Shown here piece after piece: positions 1 to 5,407 of a stretch of DNA of 39,939 nt. The notes below the pieces were generated by a model. The model was not told the DNA's origin, searched no databases, and saw only the letters and a program-made list of their open reading frames with translations. Numbering within the stretch: the stretch's first letter is position 1; every line of letters starts with the position of its first letter. The translations under genes were made by a program, and so were the position numbers. This DNA is from a virus: positions 1 to 39,939 of IMG/VR virus record IMGVR_UViG_3300009090_000002; one strand, written 5' to 3'.

Positions 1-23
1 CGGCCCCTCGGTCGTGCCCGCCG
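1..23. repeat. Terminal direct repeat, left copy (23 bp)
   Basis: The first 23 bases are identical to 39911-39933. After the repeat the two ends diverge: the right end has only six further bases, which do not match. This looks like an assembly overlap of a circular or terminally redundant genome with minor end variation. The reading frame that runs off the left edge continues in frame at the right edge, which supports joining the ends. Confidence 0.8.
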
Positions 24-111
24 CGAGCCGCGCGATCGCGCCGAGCGCCACGAGCAGATCGGCCACGGCGGCAGCGGGCAGGACGGGCGGCGTCGTCTGT
101 TTCTTGGTCAT
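1..111 (-). CDS. Hypothetical protein, N-terminal part (continues at the right end of the window)
   Basis: The gene runs leftward off the window. ATG at 111 has a good SD (GAGGGG, about 3 nt upstream), preferred over an in-frame ATG at 207 that touches the previous stop. The visible part begins MTKKQTTPPVLP and contains an Ala/Leu-rich helix. Joined through the 23-bp terminal overlap it continues in frame into 39761-39939 and gives a protein of roughly 85 residues ending in an Arg-rich segment. I do not recognise the family. It is the last gene of the leftward early-type operon. Confidence 0.6.
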   Translation of the reverse strand, partial: MTKKQTTPPVLPAAAVADLLVALGAIARLAAGTTEGP

Positions 112-206
112 GTCCCCTCGCGGCGTTCCAGGACGCGCCGCCCGCGCGCCCGCGATCGTGCCCTTGCCGGTGCCGCGATCGCGCCCCGGGCGAGCCGTGG
201 CGCGCA

Positions 207-293
207 TCACAGGCCGCCCCGCGAGATGATCCACGCGACGAGCCCGATCAGCAGCAGCCCGCACCCGAGCAGCGTCCAATCGACGGCGTCCAT
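207..293 (-). CDS. Tiny single-pass membrane peptide (28 aa)
   Basis: This 28-codon gene starts at ATG 293, overlapping the TGA of the upstream gene (TGATG), and its own TGA overlaps the next ATG at 207. The peptide begins MDAVDWTLLG, has a continuous hydrophobic stretch (about residues 7-23, core GLLLIGLVAWII) and ends SRGGL, so it is essentially one transmembrane helix with a short basic tail. Translational coupling on both sides is the main evidence that it is real. Its role is unknown; small phage membrane peptides can act as holins, antiholins or inhibitors of host membrane proteins, but nothing here decides which. Confidence 0.6.
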   Translation of the reverse strand: MDAVDWTLLGCGLLLIGLVAWIISRGGL

Positions 294-529
294 CACGCGG
301 GGTCCTTCCGCGTATCCGGCCACTCAGGCACGCCACTCAGCGGATACCGCTGGACCGCGCGCCACCGGTCCTCGTTTAGCACGCGGAACTGGTCAAAGAG
401 CCTCGCGCCATTGGTCGCATCGAGGTGCTCAGCAATCCCGCGCAGATACTCACGCCAGCCGGGTCGATCCAAGGCGCAAATGGCCAGCGACAACAGCACC
501 GCATCCAGATCGGCTCGGTCGAGCTCCAT
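293..529 (-). CDS. Hypothetical protein, 78 aa
   Basis: The start is ATG 529, which overlaps the TGA of the upstream 27-aa gene; an in-frame ATG at 580 would run through that gene. The product (MELDRADLDAVLLSLAICAL...) is an acidic helical protein with WREYLRGIAEHLD and RVLNEDRWRAV segments, ending in a charged tail. It has no membrane segment or cysteine pairs. I do not recognise the family. It is embedded between two tiny membrane peptides in a chain of one-base overlaps and is therefore probably co-translated with them. Confidence 0.65.
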   Translation of the reverse strand: MELDRADLDAVLLSLAICALDRPGWREYLRGIAEHLDATNGARLFDQFRVLNEDRWRAVQRYPLSGVPEWPDTRKDPA

Positions 530-612
530 CACCGCCACTTGTTCGCCGCGACAAAGATCGCGCCGATCACCAGTAGGCACACGATCGTCACCGCGGCGTC
601 AGGCCATCCCAT
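529..612 (-). CDS. Tiny single-pass membrane peptide (27 aa)
   Basis: A 27-codon gene whose ATG (612) overlaps the TGA of the upstream membrane protein and whose TGA (529-531) overlaps the ATG of the downstream gene. The peptide starts MGWPDAAVTIV, has a hydrophobic core of about 17 residues (TIVCLLVIGAIFVAA) and ends NKWR, so a single helix with a positive C-terminal end is expected. Function unknown. With the 28-aa gene at 207-293 it forms a pair of similar tiny membrane peptides separated by one soluble gene. Confidence 0.6.
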   Translation of the reverse strand: MGWPDAAVTIVCLLVIGAIFVAANKWR

Positions 613-923
613 CACTGCACCCGCGGCGCGCCGGGCCCGCTGACCCGCACGTTGGTCGCGATCCCGTCCGGCGGCTCGAGACTCGCCGCCACGGCCTGCG
701 CGATCACGAGCTGCTCGACCATCAGCGCGTGCCGCGTATCAATCTGCGCCTCGATCCGGGGCAGCACGCTCAGCCACGTCGTGAGCAGCGCGAGGCCGAG
801 CAGCGGCAGCGCGGCGTCACCCACCGGGCCAGCCACGAGCCGGTACCCGAGCAGCGCGGCGTGAAACCCGATTCCAGCCCACAGCACGCCGTGGGAGAGC
901 GCGCGGAGCGTCGCGACGCTCAC
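612..923 (-). CDS. Small membrane protein, probably two transmembrane segments (103 aa)
   Basis: The start is GTG 923, overlapping the TGA of the upstream HTH gene (GTGA). The protein has two hydrophobic segments, about residues 12-32 (VLWAGIGFHAALLGYRLV) and 36-55 (AALPLLGLALLTTWLSVL), followed by a soluble helix with ARG/GLU residues and a short tail. This topology is seen in some holins and small phage inner-membrane proteins, but the gene lies far from the recognisable endolysin at 9535-9990. A holin role is therefore only one possibility. Confidence 0.65.
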   Translation of the reverse strand: MSVATLRALSHGVLWAGIGFHAALLGYRLVAGPVGDAALPLLGLALLTTWLSVLPRIEAQIDTRHALMVEQLVIAQAVAASLEPPDGIATNVRVSGPGAPRVQ

Positions 924-1147
924 GCCGCTGGCCGGTCCTGCGGCGCCGCCGGAAAGAGCTCGGCCGCCGGTCGCTTCAGGAGGTGCGCCAGCGCGGCGCG
1001 CACGCGCGGGCTGGGCGCTTCGCGGCCATTGACGATCCGCGAGAAGCGCGGTTCGTTGACGTGGACGAGGGCGGCGGCGCCCCGCTGCGTGAGCCCGCGC
1101 GTCACGAGGGCGATTTTGAGGGTGAGGTTTTTCTGCGGCTTGTGCAT
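920..1147 (-). CDS. XRE/Cro-CI-type helix-turn-helix regulator (75 aa)
   Basis: A short DNA-binding protein. The stretch from about residue 10 to 65 has the XRE pattern: LKIALVTRGLTQRGAAALV, then HVNEPRFSRIVNGREAP and a C-terminal helix AALAHLLKRPAAELF. It is expected to bind an operator as a dimer. ATG 1147 has no SD, and a promoter-like pair (1157-1186) places the predicted transcription start within a few bases of the ATG, so the mRNA may be leaderless, as for lambda cI from PRM. The stop overlaps the GTG of the next gene. Candidate lysis-lysogeny or early/late regulator; its target is not known. Confidence 0.8.
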   Translation of the reverse strand: MHKPQKNLTLKIALVTRGLTQRGAAALVHVNEPRFSRIVNGREAPSPRVRAALAHLLKRPAAELFPAAPQDRPAA

Positions 1148-1156
1148 GGCCGGCGC

Positions 1157-1186
1157 AGTCTAGCCGAGGACGCGGCGCCTGGTCAA
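1157..1186 (-). promoter_or_regulatory. Sigma70-like promoter for the HTH gene
   Basis: On the minus strand TTGACC (1181-1186) and TAGACT (1157-1162) are separated by 18 nt, matching 5/6 and 4/6 of the sigma70 consensus. The -10 ends nine bases before the ATG at 1147, which implies a leaderless or nearly leaderless transcript. The site lies in the 43-bp gap between 1147 and 1191. Confidence 0.5.
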
Positions 1187-1190
1187 GAAC

Positions 1191-1379
1191 TTACCCGTCC
1201 TCGCCGGGCGCGTTGTCGTAGTGCCCGGCCTTCACGCTGGCGGCGATCCGCTGGAGCCGCGTCCAGAGCTCCACCTTCGGCGTCCCGAATAATTGGTTCT
1301 TGTGGTCGTGGAACTCGTGCGCCTCGGCGAGTTGGAGGAGCACGGTCAAGTCGCGGAGGAGGCGCTCGTGGCCGGTCAT
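1191..1379 (-). CDS. Hypothetical protein, 62 aa
   Basis: The start is ATG 1379, overlapping the TGA of the upstream gene (ATGA). The product is a small helical protein (MTGHERLLRDLTVLLQLAEA, then HEFHDHKNQLF and LWTRLQRIAASVKAGHY) with five histidines, four of them in the N-terminal half. No family is recognised. It is the last gene of a coupled trio (1824 to 1191) and precedes the promoter of the HTH gene. Confidence 0.6.
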   Translation of the reverse strand: MTGHERLLRDLTVLLQLAEAHEFHDHKNQLFGTPKVELWTRLQRIAASVKAGHYDNAPGEDG

Positions 1380-1582
1380 TCTTTCGGCTCCGGCTGCGCG
1401 CGTGCGGCGGCCGATCCCCAGACGACGATGCGATCCGACCACGGACACGGCGTTTTTTGTCGGCGCGCCCACCCGTATTTGTGCGGCATCAGGCGCAACC
1501 CGGAGCCGTCGCCCTGCGGGAGATATGCCGCGATCTGCCGATGACAGCCGGGGCACCTGATGCGCTCGTACTCGCGCCTCAT
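1376..1582 (-). CDS. Small putative zinc-binding protein (68 aa)
   Basis: ATG 1582 overlaps the upstream TGA (1579-1581). An N-terminal RCPGCHRQ motif supplies a Cys-X2-Cys pair followed by His; a later His (PHKYGW) and Cys (TPCPW) could complete a zinc site, but a canonical second Cys pair is absent. The C-terminus is charged (ARAQPEPKE). It is one of about ten small Cys-pair proteins in this genome. The function is unknown; nucleic-acid or protein binding is typical of such phage zinc ribbons. Confidence 0.6.
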   Translation of the reverse strand: MRREYERIRCPGCHRQIAAYLPQGDGSGLRLMPHKYGWARRQKTPCPWSDRIVVWGSAAARAQPEPKE

Positions 1583-1824
1583 GGCTGCGCCTTCGGCTGC
1601 GCGCGCGCGGCCAGCACCGCGTCGGCGAGCCGATAGGCCGTCTCCGCGTACTGCTCAACCGGCGTGCCCACGCCAGTCGCCGCGAGCAGGCCCGCCAGCG
1701 CCTGCCCGGCGAAGTAATCGCGCACGCTAAGTCCAGACGGGCGCACTTGCCCGTGCTCATCAAATTCTGGGTGTGCGGTCGCAAACGGTTGCGGGAACGC
1801 TGGCCCGCCGTCCTGCTCACTCAT
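1579..1824 (-). CDS. Conserved phage hypothetical protein with GGPAFP and DYFAGQA motifs (81 aa)
   Basis: The protein begins MSEQDGGPAFPQPF and contains GLSVRDYFAGQALAGLLA followed by a helical tail (AYRLADAVLAARA). The combination of an N-terminal GGPAFP and a central [ST]xRDYFAxxA motif recurs in small phage proteins of unknown function; this family recognition is from memory. ATG 1824 was chosen over the adjacent ATG 1827 because the SD AGGAG then lies at a better 6-nt distance. It heads the 1824-1191 trio. Confidence 0.75.
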   Translation of the reverse strand: MSEQDGGPAFPQPFATAHPEFDEHGQVRPSGLSVRDYFAGQALAGLLAATGVGTPVEQYAETAYRLADAVLAARAQPKAQP

Positions 1825-1887
1825 CATCGGCTCCTGTTGGCGCGCGGCGCCGCTCCACATCGCGGCGCCGCGCCACCCCTGCTGCTG

Positions 1888-2313
1888 TTACCGCACGACG
1901 GGCGCCGGCGCGTACGGATTATTCGGGCTCAGCGGCGAGAAGCGAGAGCCGTAGATGCCGTACGGGTTCGTAATGGACGTGGGTGAGAAGCGGCTGCCGT
2001 ACTCCCCGTACGGATTCGCCACGCTCAGCGGGTCGTAGCGATTGCCCGACAGCACGCCGAGAAATTGGCCATCGGCGGCGATGATCGCCGGCGGGCCGAC
2101 GACCGGCCGCGGCGCGACCGGGAACGCGATCGCCGGCACGGCCGGCGGCACGAGGGGGACATACACCGGCACACTGAGCGGCCAGGCCGTCGACGGGCTC
2201 GGCGCAGTCGGCGCGGTCGGCGCCGTGGGCGGGGTCGGCCACTGCGCCGAGGCGGGGACGGCCGCGGCGAGCACACAGGCGAGGAACAGACTACGGGACA
2301 CAACAAACTTCAT
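1888..2313 (-). CDS. Exported repeat protein with NPYG/YGSRFSP motifs (141 aa)
   Basis: ATG 2313 has an SD (GGGAG, 7 nt). The N-terminus is a clear Sec signal peptide (basic MKFVVSR, hydrophobic core, ASA cleavage site near residue 23). A TAPTAPTAP Pro/Ala linker follows, then a Pro-rich strand region and a C-terminal repeat: NPYGEYGSRFSP, NPYGIYGSRFSP and NPYAP. Similar NPYG.YGS repeats occur in exported bacterial proteins of unknown function (established only as a pattern). In a phage it is probably a moron acting in the periplasm or on the cell surface. No enzymatic motif is visible. Confidence 0.75.
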   Translation of the reverse strand: MKFVVSRSLFLACVLAAAVPASAQWPTPPTAPTAPTAPSPSTAWPLSVPVYVPLVPPAVPAIAFPVAPRPVVGPPAIIAADGQFLGVLSGNRYDPLSVANPYGEYGSRFSPTSITNPYGIYGSRFSPLSPNNPYAPAPVVR

Positions 2314-2346
2314 GAACGGACTCCCTTGATGTTCTGGATGGGTGAA

Positions 2347-2376
2347 GGCCCCGCGCGCCAGAACCCGCGCGGGGCC
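2347..2376 (-). terminator. Strong intergenic hairpin (11-bp GC stem)
   Basis: Bases 2347-2357 pair perfectly with 2366-2376, leaving an 8-nt loop. The hairpin lies between the stop of the 83-aa gene (2393) and the SD of the exported protein gene (2313). On the minus strand it is followed by TTCACCC rather than a U-run, so intrinsic termination would be weak; partial termination, pausing or mRNA processing are alternatives. Confidence 0.45.
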
Positions 2377-2392
2377 AGGACGAAACGGCCTC

Positions 2393-2644
2393 CTACTTCA
2401 CAAAGCGCAGCGCGGCCGAGATCGCGGTGAACAGCGCCGCAACCGCGCCGATGGTCGCGATGTTCCATTTGATGATCGTGGCTTGCATGGCTTCGAGCCG
2501 AGCCTCCATCCGCGCCTCCAAGAGCGCGAGGTCGGCCCTTGTCGCCAGGTGCGCGTCGTCAGTACTCGCGGCCAATTCGGCGTCCGGGACGCTCGCGCCG
2601 AACTGGATCAGTAACCGATACAGCGGCAGGTTCGTGGTGCTCAT
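2393..2644 (-). CDS. Coiled-coil protein with C-terminal membrane anchor (83 aa)
   Basis: ATG 2644 overlaps the TGA of the upstream gene (ATGA). The middle region (ADLALLEARMEARLEAMQ) is a heptad-like coiled coil, followed by a C-terminal transmembrane helix (ATIGAVAALFTAISAAL) and the tail RFVK. The layout resembles DUF1640-type coiled-coil/TM proteins found in phages and bacteria. It probably oligomerises at the inner membrane; its role is unknown. It is the last gene of the 3752-2393 coupled block, before an intergenic hairpin. Confidence 0.7.
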   Translation of the reverse strand: MSTTNLPLYRLLIQFGASVPDAELAASTDDAHLATRADLALLEARMEARLEAMQATIIKWNIATIGAVAALFTAISAALRFVK

Positions 2645-2958
2645 GACGCCACCGTCGCGGGCCGCGCGACACTGTCCAAGGCGGCCACCACGGCGCGGAC
2701 CCCGCCGCGCTCCAGCGCTGTGAAGAACGCCTGCAGCGCCTCCCGCAGTCCAACCGCCTCTTCGACGCTGCGGCAGTCCACCGTCCAACTCACCCCCGCC
2801 CAGTAGCGGTATTGCCCGAGGCCCCGGCGGAAGACGCTCGGCTGGAGGCGGACGCGAATCGGTTCGCCCTCGCGACGCTCCAACGCCGCCAGTTCCACCG
2901 GGCCATCGATGCGGTGGGGGTCGCCGCCGAGGTTGAAAGTCATAGTCTGCCCGCGCAT
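2641..2958 (-). CDS. Hypothetical protein next to the exonuclease (105 aa)
   Basis: ATG 2958 overlaps the TGA of the nuclease gene (TGATG); an alternative ATG is at 2943. The protein has a beta-rich first half (TFNLGGDPHRI, EPIRVRLQPSVFRRG) with a QYRYWAGVSWTVDC strand, and a C-terminal helical region (LREALQAFFTALERGG). No family is recognised. Tight coupling to the PD-(D/E)XK nuclease and proximity to the SSB-like gene suggest a recombination or DNA-metabolism role, which is inference from position. Confidence 0.6.
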   Translation of the reverse strand: MRGQTMTFNLGGDPHRIDGPVELAALERREGEPIRVRLQPSVFRRGLGQYRYWAGVSWTVDCRSVEEAVGLREALQAFFTALERGGVRAVVAALDSVARPATVAS

Positions 2959-3752
2959 CACGCCCGCCCCGCGCGTCGCGCCTGATACGCGGCCTCGTGG
3001 CCCTGCTGCCACGTCCACAGCTGCTTGGCGGCCAGGAACACGGGAAACAGTTCGGCCACGGGCGGCACCGGCACGACCTGAAACTGCGGGTCGAGCTCGG
3101 ACTTCGGGACCCGCAGGATCAGCGCCTGCACCGGCTCGGCATAGCCCATCTCGGTTAGCGCCTGACTGTACGCCGCGCATTGAAGATGCGACTCGCCATA
3201 GACCGATTTCCCGCTCTTGATATCCACCAACGTCAACACGCCGTTCACGCGCGCGAGTAAGTCCAGCGTCCCGGCGTAGGCGTGGGTGGCACTGTGAACA
3301 GTCCGCTCGATCAGGACGGGCTTGAGCCGCACCTCGCTCGCCCACTGCTCGAAGGCGCGCAGCGCCACATAGGCTGCCCCACGCGCCACGGGCTTCGGGC
3401 CCGCGTACGCGCCGAGCGCGGTCCGCATCGTCCATTCAATCAACTTGTGGATCTCAGCGCCTAAATCGCCAGCCGTTGCCAGCGCCTTCGCGTGCGCGCG
3501 CTCGGTGCCAAGCCGCGTCTGCAAGCGCGTGAGATACGCGGCGCGCGTCAGCGTCGCGGGTGTGGCGAGGTGCTCGGCATAGAGATCAGCGGCAGTGCTC
3601 GAGACGAGCGTGCGCTCCAAGCCAGAGGCCCACGGAAGCAAAGCGGGTTTGGCGATCGCGCTCAAAATACTGGTGACTGAGGGGTAGCGGACGCCGCCGA
3701 TGTCGTAGTACCGGCCGGTCGTCGTGTCGCGTGCTAGAGTCGGCATGGTCAT
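2958..3752 (-). CDS. PD-(D/E)XK exonuclease, RecB/Cas4-like
   Basis: Putative DNA exonuclease. ATG 3752 was chosen because AAGGA lies about 10 nt upstream; the GTG at 3761 is too close to the SD. In the 264-residue product the PD-(D/E)XK core is visible: His102 in GAEIHKLIEW, Glu149 in IERTVHS, Asp164 in GTLDLL, the Asp177-Ile-Lys179 motif in VDIKSGK, and Gln191/Tyr195 in HLQCAAYSQAL. This order (H...GxxD...DxK...QxxxY) is typical of RecB-family nucleases. With the SSB-like gene upstream it suggests phage recombination or DNA end processing. No annealing protein of the Erf or RecT type was recognised nearby. Confidence 0.85.
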   Translation of the reverse strand: MTMPTLARDTTTGRYYDIGGVRYPSVTSILSAIAKPALLPWASGLERTLVSSTAADLYAEHLATPATLTRAAYLTRLQTRLGTERAHAKALATAGDLGAEIHKLIEWTMRTALGAYAGPKPVARGAAYVALRAFEQWASEVRLKPVLIERTVHSATHAYAGTLDLLARVNGVLTLVDIKSGKSVYGESHLQCAAYSQALTEMGYAEPVQALILRVPKSELDPQFQVVPVPPVAELFPVFLAAKQLWTWQQGHEAAYQARRAGRA

Positions 3753-3788
3753 CTGGCTCACTTCCTTGACTGCGGGTGAGGTGGATGC

Positions 3789-3820
3789 GGCGCGCGGGCT
3801 CCGGCAGGGACCCGCGCGCC
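3789..3820 (-). terminator. Intergenic GC hairpin (10-bp perfect stem)
   Basis: Bases 3789-3798 pair with 3811-3820 around a 12-nt loop. The hairpin sits between the stop of the SSB-like gene (3828) and the SD of the exonuclease gene. It resembles the hairpin at 2347-2376 (both contain a CGCGCGGG arm) and lacks a U-tract, so a regulatory or processing role is as likely as termination. Confidence 0.45.
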
Positions 3821-3827
3821 ACGGTGG

Positions 3828-4223
3828 TTAGAACGGAATGTCGTCGTACGCCTCGGCCGCGGGCGGCGACACCACGACCGGCGGCGGCACCGGCACCGCG
3901 CGCCGCGCTGCCGGCACGACCGGCTTGACGCGGACACAGTCGACCGTCTCGCCACTGAATTCCGTCTGCGTCGGGTAGAGCGTGATCGCGACGCCTTCCC
4001 AGTCCTCGGTGAGCGCCGAGCCCGCGATCCCTGAAATCGCCTTCGCGTTCGTGCGGTTTAAAATCAATCCCTTCTTCGTCCCGCGGAAGTAGACGACGGG
4101 TTTTTTCTCGCGGCTGCGGCCGACTTCTTCCATCTCGACGTGGCTGATCGTGACCACGACGGCGCGGCCCTGGAGATCGGGCGCGCTGATCGATTTGGAC
4201 TGGTACGCGTTGTTGATGTTCAT
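3828..4223 (-). CDS. SSB-like protein with acidic C-terminal tip (131 aa)
   Basis: Candidate single-stranded-DNA-binding protein. ATG 4223 overlaps the previous TGA, and AAGGA lies about 9 nt upstream. Residues 1-105 look beta-rich (GRAVVVTISHVEMEEV, KKPVVYFRGTKKGL, WEGVAITLYPTQTEF), followed by a Pro-rich disordered linker and the terminal DDIPF. That tip is the SSB C-terminal motif that docks replication and repair proteins. The N-terminal domain is not the classical SSB OB-fold by eye, so the assignment rests mainly on the tip, the linker and the exonuclease next door. It could instead be another DNA-metabolism protein with an SSB-like tail. Confidence 0.65.
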   Translation of the reverse strand: MNINNAYQSKSISAPDLQGRAVVVTISHVEMEEVGRSREKKPVVYFRGTKKGLILNRTNAKAISGIAGSALTEDWEGVAITLYPTQTEFSGETVDCVRVKPVVPAARRAVPVPPPVVVSPPAAEAYDDIPF

Positions 4224-4486
4224 GACTGCGGGTCCTTGTCTGCGGGGAACGGGTGAACGGGTCGGGGTTCGGTGAGTTGCGATTCGAGTGAGTCGGCGGC
4301 GGCGGTGAGCGCGGCGGCGATCGTGCGGGCCGTGGCGACGGCGTGCGCGCCGGTACCGGGGAGATGGACGCTGATGGTGTGGTCGAGATGCAACGCGAGC
4401 GACGTCTCGGTGGTGAGGCGGCCAGCTGCGATGCGGACGACCTCCAGGTGGATCAGGTCCGCGAGATGAATGGTGACGAACGCCAC
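4220..4486 (-). CDS. Hypothetical protein, 88 aa
   Basis: GTG 4486 overlaps the upstream TAG by one base (TAGTG) and the stop overlaps the SSB-like ATG. The first half is beta-like (AFVTIHLADLIHLEVVRIAA, LALHLDHTISVHLPG), the second an Ala-rich helix (ATARTIAAALTAAADSLES) with a Pro-rich tail. No family is recognised. It is part of the coupled early gene row 5065-3828. Confidence 0.6.
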   Translation of the reverse strand: MAFVTIHLADLIHLEVVRIAAGRLTTETSLALHLDHTISVHLPGTGAHAVATARTIAAALTAAADSLESQLTEPRPVHPFPADKDPQS

Positions 4487-4677
4487 TAGCTACACCCGCC
4501 GCACCAGCCGCACCCGCGGCCGCAGGTCCGGCCGCGATCTTCGTCGCGGGCGTCGCCGTCTTCGCGCTCGGCCAGCGTCAGCGCGTCCGCGAGCTGGGCG
4601 GCGAGATCCGGCGCGGTGCGCAGCGGCCGGCCCGCGTAGTGCGTGCCCTCGGTGCCCGGAAACCACGTCGGGTTCAT
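4486..4677 (-). CDS. Small protein with Cys/Gly-rich C-terminus (63 aa)
   Basis: ATG 4677 overlaps the upstream TGA. The N-terminal half contains NPTWFPGTEGTHYAGRPLRT, the middle an acidic helix (LAAQLADALTLAERED), and the C-terminus is unusual: four cysteines in a Gly-rich tail (TCGRGCGWCGGCS). This could bind a metal or form disulfides. Function unknown. It lies in the overlapping early gene chain. Confidence 0.6.
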   Translation of the reverse strand: MNPTWFPGTEGTHYAGRPLRTAPDLAAQLADALTLAEREDGDARDEDRGRTCGRGCGWCGGCS

Positions 4678-4877
4678 CGCGCACCGCCTTCGCTCACATC
4701 GTCGCGGCCGTCGCAGGCCGCACACCAGACCGCCGCGATCCCGCCGCCGGGCTCGTGGTACTCGGTGCAGATCACGAGCGGGAACCCGTCGTAGTTCTCG
4801 ACCTGTTCCCCGTGGCAGAACACCGGCGTCTGGCAGCCGGCGCAGGGATGGGTATGGACGCGCGGGCGGCGGCTCAT
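4674..4877 (-). CDS. Small zinc-finger protein (67 aa)
   Basis: ATG 4877 overlaps the previous stop (ATGA). Two Cys-X2-Cys pairs are visible: CAGC near residue 12 and CAAC near residue 52, with further Cys and His residues (FCHGEQ, ICTEYHEPG) between them. This arrangement fits one or two zinc sites of a zinc-ribbon fold. No catalytic motif. Probably a nucleic-acid or protein-interaction module expressed early. Confidence 0.65.
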   Translation of the reverse strand: MSRRPRVHTHPCAGCQTPVFCHGEQVENYDGFPLVICTEYHEPGGGIAAVWCAACDGRDDVSEGGAR

Positions 4878-5065
4878 CGCGCACCGCCGAGGACCGCGAG
4901 CAGCTCGCGCTGGGCCAGCAGCGAGGCCAGCACGCGCGCGCTGGACCAGCCGCGGCCGAGCAGCACCAGGCCGGCGGCCGTCTCGCGCGCCGTGAGATAG
5001 GGCTTGGCGCGGATGATCTCGATTGAGGCGTAGGGGGTGCGTTCGGGGCGGAGGAAGCGAAGCAT
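4874..5065 (-). CDS. First gene of the leftward early operon (63 aa)
   Basis: ATG 5065 with SD AAAGGA about 8 nt upstream; a longer reading from 5113 would start inside the 5' untranslated region. The basic N-terminus (MLRFLRPERTPYASIEIIRA) is followed by KPYLTARETAAGLVLLGRGW and a helical end. No family is recognised. Its position directly downstream of the leftward promoter at 5116-5144 makes it the first translated early gene. Confidence 0.6.
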   Translation of the reverse strand: MLRFLRPERTPYASIEIIRAKPYLTARETAAGLVLLGRGWSSARVLASLLAQRELLAVLGGAR

Positions 5066-5115
5066 GGTCAGGGTCCTTTGGGTGGTCGGTGGCGGGCGCC
5101 GCAACCGATGCACAC

Positions 5116-5144
5116 AGTATGAACTAAGGCCGGCTCAGTGTCAA
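5116..5144 (-). promoter_or_regulatory. Leftward early promoter (TTGACA-17-CATACT)
   Basis: On the minus strand a perfect -35 TTGACA (5139-5144) and a 4/6 -10 CATACT (5116-5121) are separated by exactly 17 nt, in the only large AT-richer gap of the left arm. Transcription would start near 5110 and serve the leftward operon beginning at 5065. Confidence 0.65.
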
Positions 5145-5157
5145 TGATAATCGACAC
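5138..5157. promoter_or_regulatory. Candidate operator, inverted repeat GTGTC-N10-GACAC
   Basis: The dyad GTGTC (5138-5142) / GACAC (5153-5157), with half-sites spaced as for a dimeric HTH repressor, covers the -35 box of the leftward promoter. A second, wider dyad (ACACGG at 5175-5180, CCGTGT at 5200-5205) brackets the rightward promoter candidate. The HTH protein at 920-1147 is a possible ligand, which is inference. Confidence 0.45.
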
Positions 5158-5181
5158 GCCCCGAGAAACACGCGACACGGG

Positions 5182-5210
5182 TTGCGCCGCGAACTGAATC
5201 CGTGTAAGCT
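5182..5210 (+). promoter_or_regulatory. Candidate rightward promoter for the 5219 operon
   Basis: TTGCGC (5182-5187) and TAAGCT (5205-5210) are separated by 17 nt. The match to consensus is weak, but the position is right: the -10 ends eight bases before the ATG at 5219, which lacks an SD, so a leaderless transcript is predicted. Confidence 0.35.
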
Positions 5211-5218
5211 ACTACATC

Positions 5219-5407
5219 ATGCGCGTGTCGGATGAACTGCGTGAGCATCTCAGTAAACTCGGCAAAAAAGGGGGCCGGGCGGGAGGGCTGGCGTCGGCGG
5301 CCCGTCTGACGTCAGCGGAGCGCCGCGAGCGTGCGGCGGCGGCGGGTCGGGCCTCGGGCACCGCGCGCCAGAAAAAAGCCGCGCGCAAGAAGGCGCGAGC
5401 CGCGTGA
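5219..5407 (+). CDS. Small basic phage protein with KKGGRAGG motif (62 aa)
   Basis: The product begins MRVSDELREHLSKLGKKGG and contains RAGGLASAARLTSAERRE followed by a Lys/Arg-rich tail (ARQKKAARKKARAA). Short proteins with a K-G-G-(R/K)-A motif and LT.(A/E)ER helix are frequent in phages (pattern known, function not). The strong positive charge suggests nucleic-acid binding. ATG 5219 has no SD and is probably translated from a leaderless message. Its stop overlaps the GTG of the next gene. Confidence 0.65.
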   Translation: MRVSDELREHLSKLGKKGGRAGGLASAARLTSAERRERAAAAGRASGTARQKKAARKKARAA

